Positions 1-7,834 of a stretch of 7,983 bases of DNA are shown here, piece by piece (the first letter of the stretch is position 1; the number at the start of each line of letters is the position of its first letter). This DNA is from JAUWNP01 sp034430655. Its GTDB lineage: Bacteria > Chloroflexota > Anaerolineae > B4-G1. Location of the stretch: contig DAOUEC010000230.1 in the NCBI GenBank assembly GCA_034430655.1, forward strand, positions 1 to 7,983, in the 5' to 3' direction. The notes beneath the pieces are model-generated. The model was not told the DNA's origin. It saw only the letters and a list, made by a program, of their open reading frames with translations, and made no database searches. The position numbers were made by a program, and so were the translations under genes.

Positions 1-2330
1 ATGTCCACAATCTGCAGCAAGTCCTCCTTGGTCAGGCTGCGGAAGAGAATGATCTCGTCAATCCGGTTCAGAAACTCGGGCCGGAAGGTGCGATCCAGTT
101 CCTCCATCACCCGCTCCCGCGCTGCCTCGACGCCCACCTGCTTGATCCAGCGGCTGCCGGCGTTGCTGGTCATGATGATGACGGTGTTGGTGAAGTCCAC
201 CGTGCGCCCATGGCCGTCGGTCAGCCGCCCCTCGTCGAGCAACTGGAGCAGTGTGTTGAAGACCTCCGTGTGGGCCTTCTCGATCTCATCAAAAAGGACC
301 ACGCTGTAGGGCCGGCGGCGGACCGCTTCGGTGAGTTGGCCGCCCTCCTCGTAGCCCACGTAGCCAGGGGGCGCACCGATGAGCCGGGAGACAGTGTGCC
401 GCTCCTGGTACTCGCTCATGTCAATGCGCACCATGGCCTCCTCGGTATCAAAGAGGTACTCGGCCAGCGCACGGCCCAACTCAGTCTTGCCCACTCCCGT
501 CGGCCCCAGGAAGATGAAACTGCCGATAGGCCGGTTGGGGTCCTGCAGACCAGCGCGGGCACGGCGGACGGCGTTAGAGACAGCGCGTACCGCCTCGTCC
601 TGGCCCACGACGCGCTGGTGCAGCGCCTCCTCCATCCGCAGCAGTTTCTCCATATCTCCTTCCAGCAGTTTGGAGACGGGAATGCCGGTCCACTCGGCCA
701 CCACCTCGGCCACGTCCTCCGGGCCGACCTCCTCCTTGAGCAGCGGGTGATCCCCCTGCAACTGGCGCAGCCGCTCCTCCTGCCCCTGCCGTTGCTGCTC
801 CAGTTTGACGAGAGTACCATACTGCAACTCCGAGGCACGGGCGTAGTCCTGCACCCGCTGTGCCCTCTCGATCTCGTGGCGCACTTGCTCGCTCTGCACT
901 TTTGTGTCCCGGATAGACTGGATGGCGGCTTTCTCCTGCTCCCAGCGGGTGCGCAGTGCCCCGCTTTGCTCCTGCAGATCGGCCAGTTCCTGCTCCAGTT
1001 TCTTCAGTCGTCCTTTGCTGGCCTTGTCCTTCTCCTTCTTTAGCGCCTCTCGTTCGATCTCCAGTTGCATGATGCGTCGGTCAACCTCGTCCAGTTCGGC
1101 CGGCTTGGAGTCAATCTCCATCCGCAGCCGGGCGGCCGCCTCGTCAACCAGGTCAATCGCCTTGTCTGGCAGATGCCGGTCGGCGATGTAGCGGTGGCTG
1201 AGCGTGGAAGCCGCGATGCAGGCTGCGTCCTGGATGCGCACGCCATGGTGCACCTCATACCGCTCCTTGAGACCGCGCAGGATGCTAATCGCGTCCTCCA
1301 CCGACGGCTCATCCACATATACCGGCTGGAACCGCCGCTCCAGTGCGGTGTCCTTCTCGATGTATTTGCGGTACTCGTCCAAAGTCGTCGCGCCGATGGC
1401 GTGTAGTTCACCTCGTGCCAGCATAGGCTTGAGCATGTTGCTGGCATCCATCGCTCCCTCGGCTGCGCCTGCTCCCACGACGGTGTGCAGTTCGTCAATG
1501 AACAGGATGACCTCGCCTGCCGCGTCGGTCACTTCTTTCAGCACCGCCTTCAGCCGCTCCTCGAACTCGCCCCGGTACTTGGCACCGGCGATCAGCGCAC
1601 CCATGTCAAGCGCGACGACGCGCTTGTTCTTCAACCCCTCGGGCACGTCACCGCGCACGATGCGCTGGGCCAGCCCCTCGGCGATGGCGGTCTTACCCAC
1701 GCCGGCGTCGCCCACCAGAACCGGGTTGTTCTTGGTGCGACGGCTCAAGACCTGCATCACGCGCCGGATCTCCTCGTCCCGCCCGATGACCGGATCCAGT
1801 TTCCCCTGGCGAGCCAGGCCGGTCAGGTCGCGCCCATATTTCTCCAGAGCCTGGTAGGTGGCCTCGGGATGTTGGCTGGTGACCCGCTGGCTGCCACGGA
1901 TGGAGGTCAATGCCCGCAGGACGGCATCCTTGGTGATGCCATAAGCCGCCAGGAAGTGGGATGCCTCGCCTCCGTGGGCTCCGGTGAGCGCCAGCAACAG
2001 GTGCTCGGTACTGGCGTAGTCGTCGCGCATGCGGGCGGCCACCTTCTCCGCCTCGTCCAATGAGCGTGCCAGTTCACGCGAGAGTCCCACCTGCGCCGTC
2101 GCCCCGTAGACCTTGGGCTTGCGCTGCAGTTCCCCCTCCAGCGCCTGCGCCATCTCACCCGGATTGGCCTCTAACTTGTGGACGATCTGAGGCACAATGC
2201 CATCGGACTGGCGCAGAAGCGCCAGCAGCAAATGCTCCGGCTCAATCTGGCCGTGGCCGTGCTCGCCCGCCAGCGATTGCGCGCCCAAAACTGCCTCTTG
2301 CGCCTTCTGGGTGAACTTGTTTAGATCCAT
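1..2330 (-). CDS. clpB: ATP-dependent chaperone ClpB (disaggregase), 3' end outside window
   Basis: ClpB is a hexameric cytosolic AAA+ machine that, with DnaK, threads aggregated proteins through its pore. Reading the minus strand from ATG 2330 gives 776 uninterrupted codons; family members have about 850-870, so roughly 90 C-terminal residues lie beyond the left edge. Seen in order: a Clp N-terminal repeat domain (about 1-150); Walker A of ring 1, GDAGVGKT at 207-214; pore-loop Tyr252 in KYRGEFEER; Walker B with D279/E280 (FIDELH); a charged coiled-coil middle domain (about 410-530), which separates ClpB from ClpA and ClpX; Walker A of ring 2, GPTGVGKT at 609-616; pore-loop Tyr657 in GYVGYEEGG; and Walker B D681/E682 (FDEIEKAH). 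All catalytic residues visible are intact. The start is supported by AGGAG (2339-2343) 8 nt upstream. It is transcribed divergently from the helicase gene. No CIRCE-type operator is seen upstream. Confidence 0.97.
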   Translation of the reverse strand, partial: MDLNKFTQKAQEAVLGAQSLAGEHGHGQIEPEHLLLALLRQSDGIVPQIVHKLEANPGEMAQALEGELQRKPKVYGATAQVGLSRELARSLDEAEKVAARMRDDYASTEHLLLALTGAHGGEASHFLAAYGITKDAVLRALTSIRGSQRVTSQHPEATYQALEKYGRDLTGLARQGKLDPVIGRDEEIRRVMQVLSRRTKNNPVLVGDAGVGKTAIAEGLAQRIVRGDVPEGLKNKRVVALDMGALIAGAKYRGEFEERLKAVLKEVTDAAGEVILFIDELHTVVGAGAAEGAMDASNMLKPMLARGELHAIGATTLDEYRKYIEKDTALERRFQPVYVDEPSVEDAISILRGLKERYEVHHGVRIQDAACIAASTLSHRYIADRHLPDKAIDLVDEAAARLRMEIDSKPAELDEVDRRIMQLEIEREALKKEKDKASKGRLKKLEQELADLQEQSGALRTRWEQEKAAIQSIRDTKVQSEQVRHEIERAQRVQDYARASELQYGTLVKLEQQRQGQEERLRQLQGDHPLLKEEVGPEDVAEVVAEWTGIPVSKLLEGDMEKLLRMEEALHQRVVGQDEAVRAVSNAVRRARAGLQDPNRPIGSFIFLGPTGVGKTELGRALAEYLFDTEEAMVRIDMSEYQERHTVSRLIGAPPGYVGYEEGGQLTEAVRRRPYSVVLFDEIEKAHTEVFNTLLQLLDEGRLTDGHGRTVDFTNTVIIMTSNAGSRWIKQVGVEAARERVMEELDRTFRPEFLNRIDEIILFRSLTKEDLLQIVD

Positions 2331-2401
2331 AATCCCCACTCCTATGCAGACTCAGATAACCGGTTGCGACCTCGGCACCTTCCGACTTCACAACCACCCC
2401 C

Positions 2402-2430
2402 ATTGTACCGGCCCTCCATTAGAGAGACAA
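2402..2430 (-). promoter_or_regulatory. Candidate sigma-70 promoter for clpB
   Basis: On the minus strand, TTGTCT (2430-2425, 4 of 6 to the -35 consensus) is followed after exactly 17 bp by TACAAT (2407-2402, 5 of 6 to the -10 consensus). Transcription would begin near 2395, giving a leader of about 65 nt before the clpB ATG. No CIRCE-like or HspR-like inverted repeat overlaps it, so heat-shock control of a known type is not supported by the sequence. This is a motif match only. Confidence 0.6.
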
Positions 2431-2431
2431 T

Positions 2432-2472
2432 AGCGCAGCATTGGATTTGTATAAGAACAGCGGAACTGCGCT
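2432..2472. repeat. Small inverted repeat between divergent promoters
   Basis: AGCGCAG (2432-2438) is the exact reverse complement of CTGCGCT (2466-2472), with 27 bp between. It lies between the clpB -35 element (ending 2430) and the helicase-gene -35 element (starting 2483), the place where a regulator acting on both genes could bind. Seven-base arms this far apart can arise by chance, so the role is speculative. Confidence 0.25.
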
Positions 2473-2482
2473 CATTTTCCTC

Positions 2483-2511
2483 TTGCCCCCTCCTTCCCAC
2501 TGAGGTATAAT
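2483..2511 (+). promoter_or_regulatory. Candidate sigma-70 promoter for the dinG-type gene
   Basis: TTGCCC (2483-2488, 4 of 6) and a perfect TATAAT (2506-2511) are separated by 17 bp. Transcription would start near 2518, leaving a leader of about 30 nt before the ATG at 2550. GAGGG at 2542-2546 is the only Shine-Dalgarno-like sequence and sits unusually close (3 nt) to that ATG. No LexA-type operator is recognised here. Confidence 0.7.
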
Positions 2512-2549
2512 TCTCTTGGCTGCCTATTGCAGCCTAGAAATGAGGGAAT

Positions 2550-5366
2550 ATGTCCCGAACCTACGTGGCGCTCGACCTGGAGACCACCGGCCTCGACCCT
2601 GACCGTGACGCCATCATTGAGATTGGCGCAGTCAAGTTCCATGACGATGAAGTGCTGGATACCCGCTCCACCTTCGTCAACCCCGGCCGCACCATCCCCC
2701 ACGAGATCACCGACCTGACCGGCATCCGCGACGACGACGTGGCCGGCGCACCTGGCCTGGACGATGTGCTGCCCCGCCTGGCCCGCTTCGTCGGCCAGTG
2801 GCCCATCGTCGGCCACAGCGTCGGGTTCGATCTGAGTTTCTTGCGCCGTCACTCCCATGTGTTCGACAACGAACTCCTGGACACGTTCGAGTTGGCCAGT
2901 GTGCTCCTCCCGCACGCCGAGCGGTACAGCCTGAAATCACTGGCGAAGATGATGGGGATCGAAATGGAGCGGGCGCACCGGGCGCTGGACGACGCCCAGA
3001 CCGCCCAGCGCCTCTTCCGCGTCCTCCTCCGCCGGGCCGCCGGCCTGCCGCCCCGGGTGCTGAAGGAGATCATAGGCCACGGCGAACAGGCCGGGTGGAG
3101 CGCCGCTGGCTTCTTCCGCGCTGCATTGGAGGAAGCCGCCCGGCACCCTCCCGAGCGGCGCGCCAGACCCAGGCCGGGCGTCGCGCCGGAAGGGCCGCTC
3201 TTCGCCGTAGCAGAACAGGCCCACCCCTTGCAGCCGGCCGCCGAGCGGACAGTGTTGGATGTAGACGGGCTGGCGGCGCTCTTGGAGGAAGGCGGGGCTT
3301 TCGACACCCACTTCCCCGGCTACGAGTACCGTCCCCAACAGGTGGCGATGCTGCGCGGCGTGGCGCGGGCGCTCAACCGGGGCGAGCACCTGTTGGTCGA
3401 GGCTCCCACCGGCGTCGGAAAGTCGCTCGCCTACCTCATCCCCGCCGTCCACTGGGCCGTGCAGAATGGTGAGCGGGTGATTGCTTCCACCAACACCATC
3501 AACCTGCAGGAGCAACTGTACCGCAAAGACCTGCCCGACCTGACTTGCGTCCTGCCTTTCGAGTTCCGCGCCGCCGTCCTCAAGGGCCGTTCTCACTACC
3601 TCTGCCCGGCCCGTCTGCAGGCGCTGCGCCGCCGGGGGGCAAATTCACCCGACGAGGCCCGCGTGCTGGCGAAAATCCTCGTATGGCGGCCCGAGACGAC
3701 AGACGGCGACGGCGACGAACTCTTCCTGCCCAACGCGGCCGAGCGGGCTATCTGGGGGCAACTTTCGGCCGACCATGAAGGCTGCGACCCGGAGCGATGC
3801 CGCCACTTCCACGAGGGTACCTGCTACTTCTACCGCGCCCGTCGCGCTGCTGAAGCCGCCCACCTCATCATCGTCAACCACGCGCTGTTGCTGGCCGACG
3901 TTGCCGTGCAGAACCGCGCCCTGCCCGAGTACAAATACCTCATCGTGGATGAGGCCCACCACCTGGAGGCAGCCACCACTAACGGGCTCAGTTTTGAGAC
4001 CGATCGCACCAGCCTGCGCCGGTTGCTAAGCGAGATTGGCAAGGTAGGTCCGGCCGGCCGGGTGACCGGGCTGCTGGCCGAGGTGATCGGGCGCTGCCAG
4101 AAGGCCCGCCTGCCCGGCGACATCATGGAGCAAATGGAACTCTTCGTCGGCAAGGTCGGGCTGGCAGCCGACCGGGCCGTGCGCCAGTTGGGCATCTTCT
4201 TCGACCGCCTGGAGGAATTTGTGGAGGAGCAACGGGAGGGCAAGCGCAACAAGTACTCCTTCCGCCTGCGTGTCACCTCGGGGCTGCGCGTGCAGCCGGC
4301 CTGGGAGGGGGTCGAGATTGCGTGGGACGACGCCCACGCGCCGCTGGCGGCCGTCGTGGATGGGCTGGAGCGGCTGGCAGAGAGCCTGGACGATCTGACC
4401 TCCTTCGACGTGCCCGACGCCGACGAGTTACAGGCACAGACATTGGGAGTGGCGCGGCGACTGGCAGAAGCACAGGGTCAGGTAAGCCACATGATCACGC
4501 AGCCATCGCCATCCCTCATCTACTGGCTGGAATCGAACCCCCGCAACGACTACCTGAGTCTGCACGCCGCCCCCCTGCACGTCGGGCCGTTGGTGGAGGA
4601 GCACCTCTTCCACAAGAAAGAGGCGGTGGTGCTGACATCGGCCACGCTGCGCACGAGCGGCACCTTCGACTTCCTGCGCGAGCGGCTGAACGCCTGGGAG
4701 GCCGACGAACTGGCGGTCGGCTCTCCCTTCGATTATAAGAACTCGACGCTGGTCTACCTGGTGAACGACATCCCCGAGCCCGGGCAGCCTGGCTACCAGA
4801 GGGCGGTGCAGCAGGGAATGGAGGTGCTCTTCCGGGCGACCGAAGGCCGGGCGCTGGCGCTCTTCACCTCCTACAGCCAACTGCGGGCCACGCTGCAGGC
4901 CATCCGGGCGCCGCTGGCCCAGGCCGGTATCACCGTCCAGGCGCAGGGGGAGGGCATCTCGCGGGCACAACTCCTGGAGGACTTCCGCACGGGTGAGCGG
5001 AGAGTGTTGCTGGGTACGCGCAGTTTCTGGGAGGGAGTAGACGTACCGGGCGAACCGCTCAGTTGCCTGGCCATCGCCAAACTCCCCTTCAGCGTCCCCA
5101 GCGACCCCATCTTCGCCGCCCGGGCCGAGACCTTTGAGCAGCCCTTCTTCGAGTACGCCGTGCCGGAGACCATCCTGCGCTTCTTGCAGGGCTTCGGGCG
5201 TCTGATCCGCACCCGTACCGACCGGGGCGTCGTGGCCGTCTTCGACAAGCGGCTGCTGACCAAGAGTTACGGCCCGCTGTTCATCGAATCGCTGCCCGAC
5301 CCGACCGTGCGCCGGGGTTCGGTGGCGCTGCTTCCGAGGGCCGCGGCTGAGTGGCTCTCCAGTTGA
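2550..5366 (+). CDS. dinG: DinG-type 5'-3' DNA helicase with N-terminal DEDDh exonuclease
   Basis: This 938-residue protein combines a DnaQ-like 3'-5' exonuclease with an XPD/DinG superfamily 2 helicase, the architecture of Firmicutes-type DinG; E. coli DinG lacks the nuclease. Exonuclease residues are all visible: D9 and E11 (ALDLETTG), D94 (GFDLSFL), H143 and D148. The helicase half has Walker A APTGVGKS (285-292), DEAH (467-470), LLGTRSFWEGVDV (820-832) and QGFGRLIR (880-887). Four cysteines, C352, C412, C417 and C425, lie between Walker A and DEAH in the pattern that holds a 4Fe-4S cluster in E. coli DinG and XPD. Both activities are therefore predicted intact. Family roles include repair, resolving R-loops or forked structures; the exact substrate here is inferred. 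The start is fixed because an in-frame TGA (2541-2543) lies just upstream and the exonuclease motif begins at residue 6. It is monocistronic or read into the downstream small ORF; no terminator is seen. Confidence 0.95.
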   Translation: MSRTYVALDLETTGLDPDRDAIIEIGAVKFHDDEVLDTRSTFVNPGRTIPHEITDLTGIRDDDVAGAPGLDDVLPRLARFVGQWPIVGHSVGFDLSFLRRHSHVFDNELLDTFELASVLLPHAERYSLKSLAKMMGIEMERAHRALDDAQTAQRLFRVLLRRAAGLPPRVLKEIIGHGEQAGWSAAGFFRAALEEAARHPPERRARPRPGVAPEGPLFAVAEQAHPLQPAAERTVLDVDGLAALLEEGGAFDTHFPGYEYRPQQVAMLRGVARALNRGEHLLVEAPTGVGKSLAYLIPAVHWAVQNGERVIASTNTINLQEQLYRKDLPDLTCVLPFEFRAAVLKGRSHYLCPARLQALRRRGANSPDEARVLAKILVWRPETTDGDGDELFLPNAAERAIWGQLSADHEGCDPERCRHFHEGTCYFYRARRAAEAAHLIIVNHALLLADVAVQNRALPEYKYLIVDEAHHLEAATTNGLSFETDRTSLRRLLSEIGKVGPAGRVTGLLAEVIGRCQKARLPGDIMEQMELFVGKVGLAADRAVRQLGIFFDRLEEFVEEQREGKRNKYSFRLRVTSGLRVQPAWEGVEIAWDDAHAPLAAVVDGLERLAESLDDLTSFDVPDADELQAQTLGVARRLAEAQGQVSHMITQPSPSLIYWLESNPRNDYLSLHAAPLHVGPLVEEHLFHKKEAVVLTSATLRTSGTFDFLRERLNAWEADELAVGSPFDYKNSTLVYLVNDIPEPGQPGYQRAVQQGMEVLFRATEGRALALFTSYSQLRATLQAIRAPLAQAGITVQAQGEGISRAQLLEDFRTGERRVLLGTRSFWEGVDVPGEPLSCLAIAKLPFSVPSDPIFAARAETFEQPFFEYAVPETILRFLQGFGRLIRTRTDRGVVAVFDKRLLTKSYGPLFIESLPDPTVRRGSVALLPRAAAEWLSS

Positions 5367-5390
5367 CAGGGCATCCTGCGGCGGTATAAT
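5363..5390 (+). promoter_or_regulatory. Perfect-consensus sigma-70 promoter overlapping the dinG stop codon
   Basis: TTGACA (5363-5368) and TATAAT (5385-5390) are both exact consensus hexamers, separated by 16 bp. The helicase gene's TGA stop (5364-5366) is inside the -35 element. Expected transcription start is about 5396-5398, immediately before an ATG at 5401. The promoter gives the downstream accessory gene pair its own transcript, independent of the helicase gene. Confidence 0.8.
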
Positions 5391-5400
5391 CACCTGCGAG

Positions 5401-5559
5401 ATGGCCCAACTGGAATCCAACGATGATTGCAAGGTTGAAAAGCGAGAGTCGGTTCAAAGTGTGCGGGGCACCCCAAATAGAAACGTTGAGCAGGGAGTAA
5501 TAAAGGTGATCGACACTTTCGGCAACGACACCACAAAGGTCGTGGAGGTGAAAACATGA
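5401..5559 (+). CDS. Small hypothetical protein (52 aa), coupled to the STAS/GHKL gene
   Basis: The family is not recognised. From ATG 5401 there are 52 codons of a hydrophilic, charged protein without membrane segment or signal peptide. Its last residues, VIDTFGNDTTKVVEVKT, look like a short beta-rich unit. The stop TGA (5557-5559) overlaps the next gene's ATG (5556-5558) as ATGA, the classic sign of translational coupling and the best evidence that this frame is translated. ATG 5401 has no Shine-Dalgarno and lies only 3-5 nt after the predicted transcription start, so it would be read as a leaderless message. An alternative start is GTG 5506, which has GGGAG (5493-5497) 8 nt upstream and would give only 17 residues. 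It could be a leader peptide controlling the next gene, or a small partner protein. Confidence 0.5.
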   Translation: MAQLESNDDCKVEKRESVQSVRGTPNRNVEQGVIKVIDTFGNDTTKVVEVKT

Positions 5560-6053
5560 AGATCACCTTACCCACAATTTATCATAATCAGGCCGGGTTC
5601 GAGGCGTTGGTTCGCCTGTATGCTCAGACGAAAACTCGTTTTTTCGAGGACATCGAGATCAATATGGCTGCCGTCAATTGGTTCGACGCCGATATGTGTG
5701 CTGCCTTTGGCGCCATTCTTTACTATCTGGGCTCCAGTGCGAATACGCTCCAGTTGACTAACATTCGCGCCAATGTCGAGAGAATCCTATCGAAGAATGG
5801 TTTCCTGAGCAGTTATGGGCGAAAAAGAATACCCGATACGTGGGGCACCACGATTCCATACCAGCGTTTTGATGTCAAGGATGACCGCTATTTTGCCAGA
5901 TACATCGAGAGCGAATTGGTCCGCCGGCCGGAGATGCCAATTATGTCATCCGGGCTGCTAAAAAAGTTTCGAGAAAGCGTTTTTGAAATCTTCAGCAACT
6001 CCGTGATTCACTCTCGGACCAAGTTGGGAATTTTTGGCATGGTTCATTCCTGA
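5556..6053 (+). pseudogene. STAS-like / GHKL-type ATP-binding protein, 3' half lost to an IS
   Basis: The first ~160 residues resemble bacterial regulators that join an N-terminal STAS-like domain to a histidine-kinase-type (anti-sigma-factor-like) ATPase. The STAS-like part runs about 1-90 (INMAAVNWFDADMCAAFGA, then a conserved-looking KNGFLSSYG). The ATPase begins near 130, with the N-box FEIFSNSVIHS carrying E144 and N148. The DxGxG ATP-lid motifs that should follow are absent: after GIF (ending 6036) the frame enters foreign sequence and stops at 6051-6053, so full-length relatives would be about twice as long. The start has a strong GGAGG (5544-5548) 7 nt upstream and is coupled to the preceding small ORF. 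GC content is visibly lower than in clpB and dinG, suggesting acquisition. Members of this family probably act in partner switching, but substrate and partner are unknown. Domain assignment is by recognition, not search. Confidence 0.7.
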
Positions 6054-6066
6054 CCAAAAACACCTT

Positions 6067-6072
6067 TACAAT
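6067..6072 (+). promoter_or_regulatory. Possible -10 element for the transposase gene
   Basis: TACAAT matches 5 of 6 bases of the -10 consensus. The best spaced -35 candidate, TTCATT (6043-6048, 18 bp upstream), matches only 3 of 6. TTGGCA at 6034-6039 matches 5 of 6 but is 27 bp away, too far. Transcription would start near 6079, just before the inverted repeat at 6081, so native transcripts would carry the whole hairpin. Confidence 0.3.
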
Positions 6073-6080
6073 TGAATAGC

Positions 6081-6145
6081 GGAAGGTGACATTCTCCTGT
6101 AAGATTGAGGTAAACCCAACCGAAATCGAAAGGAGATTACCTTCC
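6081..6145 (+). promoter_or_regulatory. Long imperfect hairpin covering the transposase ribosome-binding site
   Basis: Three helices are in register: GGAAGGT (6081-6087) with ACCTTCC (6139-6145); TCTCCT (6093-6098) with AGGAGA (6131-6136); and GATT (6103-6106) with AATC (6124-6127). They total 17 base pairs around a 17-nt loop (6107-6123). The middle helix contains the AGGAG that serves as Shine-Dalgarno for the ATG at 6147, so in folded RNA the site would be hidden. Hairpins that hide the transposase start in transcripts are known from IS10, IS50 and IS200; the same function here is inferred. No folding energy was computed. Confidence 0.55.
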
Positions 6146-6146
6146 A

Positions 6147-7801
6147 ATGGAATTGTACACGCAAGCGTCCATCTTGCCCAACCAATGGCCTGAGCCAATG
6201 GAGACGGTGTGGCAACTGCTGGGAACTGGCCCCCGTGTGCCAGGGTCGAGAGTGCCGCACTTGACTATCGCGGACCGGTTGTTCATAGCAGCGGTGGCGA
6301 ACATTCCGCGTCCCATCCGACCCTGGGGTGCAATCACCTGGCTGGCGGACGTGTTTCAGACCACACGCCCGACGGTCTACGCTCTGGGCGAGAGAGCTGC
6401 CACGGGGTTGACCCCCTCGCTGGGCGGACGTCCCGCGACTGTTCAGCCTGCGGCGATACCAGAAGCAACGACCCGCGACGACATGGTCACGGTGACCCCA
6501 AACCGGATTGCTCGTACAGCGTTGACCATGGCTTTTCCTGGCAGGACGGCTCTGCGCCCAATGCAGACCTGCCTGGAGGTGGCATTCGACCAGTCCCGTG
6601 GCTTGGATACCTTGAGCGAACTGCTCACCCAGTCGGGGCAGCGTGCTGGACGAGTCTTGGAACAGATTGACTGCAGTCCCTTGGGGCCTGTGATCGTGCT
6701 GCGGGACGAGACCTACTTTCAGGATTGGCCTATCTTGTTGGTCCTCGAGCCGGTGAGCACCACAATCCTGCTGGGTGTCGTCAGCGAGGACTGCCAGGCT
6801 GAGACCTGGGGGGCAGCCTTGTTGGTCACCCAAGATGGCGGTGCCCATATCAAAGGTTTGGTGGAAGATATGGCTCGCATGTACCCCAAGTCCCAGGAAC
6901 TGGCCGAGATAGAGGTGTCGGTCCAGAAAGACACCTGGCACATCGAAAAGTGGGGTGGTAGGGTGCGTCATGACCTGCAGCGGATTGCTTTGACTGCTCA
7001 ACGCAAGGTGTATGGTCTGGAAAAGCGGCTGCTCAAGGGCTGGGACGACGCACTCTTCCTGAACCAATACATCTCGGCGGTAGAGAAGGCAGACCAGCTG
7101 ATGGAACGACACGACACGTTCGCTCACTGGTTGGGACATCTCTACGATGCGCTGGAACTGGTCGATCTGCGCAGCGGTGAAATCCGCGACCGGGAGATCA
7201 ATGCCTGGGTGTTGGAAGAGACGCTGAAAGCAATGGAACAGATAGAACAGCCGCTGGTACAGAAGTTTGTCCATTCCTTGCGACGGCATCAAGATCAACT
7301 GCTCACTTTCCTGGATTGGGCAACTGAGATGCTGAAACCCTACCGGCAGATGTTGGCGGCTCATATCCCTGACCCTGCTCGACAACAACTCTTCATGCGC
7401 ATGTGGCCCGTACCTGGCGCTTGCGCCAAGCACTCATCAATGGACAGCGATCCAGAAAACGGCAGGCCGCCGAAGCAGAAGCCCTGTTGGAGCACCTGCT
7501 GGACGGGTACGAAACCTGCATCGCGTTGGCTACCTACCTGATGCGCATTCTGGACGCTGCTGGGCATACCAGCAGCCTCATTGAATGTATCAACGGCTTG
7601 CTCAAGTCGTTCTTGAACAACCGCCGTGCCTTTCGAAACCGAGAAACCGCTCAAGCTTACCTGAACCTATTCGTGCTGTGGCACAACATGCGCGTCTATG
7701 AGCGGGGCAAACGGGCTGGCAAGAGTCCCTACCAGCGGGCCGGCATTGATCCCGGCACCAACGACTGGTTGGAATTGTTGGGTTATCCGGCCGACGCCTG
7801 A
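6147..7801 (+). pseudogene. DDE-type transposase, frameshifted (two overlapping frames)
   Basis: The transposase would cut and join the ends of the IS. Frame 1 starts at ATG 6147 (AAAGGAG 6129-6135, 11 nt upstream) and runs to 7541. Frame 2 (-1) is open from 7373 and ends at TGA 7801; adding one base gives about 551 residues. Seen in frame 1: a helix-turn-helix-like stretch at about 60-84; probable catalytic D187 (LRDETYF) and D230 (VTQDGG); and a KDTWHI motif (D262, H265). The likely catalytic glutamate is in frame 2 (SSLIE, GAA 7583-7585), followed by an LWHNMR motif and a GKSPYQRAGI tail. Frame 1 after about 7405 turns into unlikely protein, whereas frame 2 looks natural from VARTWRLRQA onward. 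The change is therefore near 7373-7405, and a one-base deletion is the simplest reading. No classic slippery heptamer is visible in that stretch, so programmed frameshifting is less likely. The catalytic triad is split, so activity needs a frame change. Confidence 0.8.
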
Positions 7802-7834
7802 CCCACGCCAGTTGTGTAATCTTCTTGAATGGGA

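Noticed and set aside
210..1043. Long plus-strand open frame opposite clpB (277 codons).
   Set aside because: It is the antisense shadow of clpB, whose minus-strand frame carries every expected AAA+ motif.
4428..5432. Minus-strand open frame of 334 codons opposite the helicase gene.
   Set aside because: It is antisense to the conserved helicase motifs, has no recognisable domain and is typical of shadows in high-GC genes.
6066..7433. Minus-strand open frame of 455 codons opposite the transposase.
   Set aside because: The plus-strand frame has the transposase motifs, a ribosome-binding site and codon structure; the antisense frame shows no domain.
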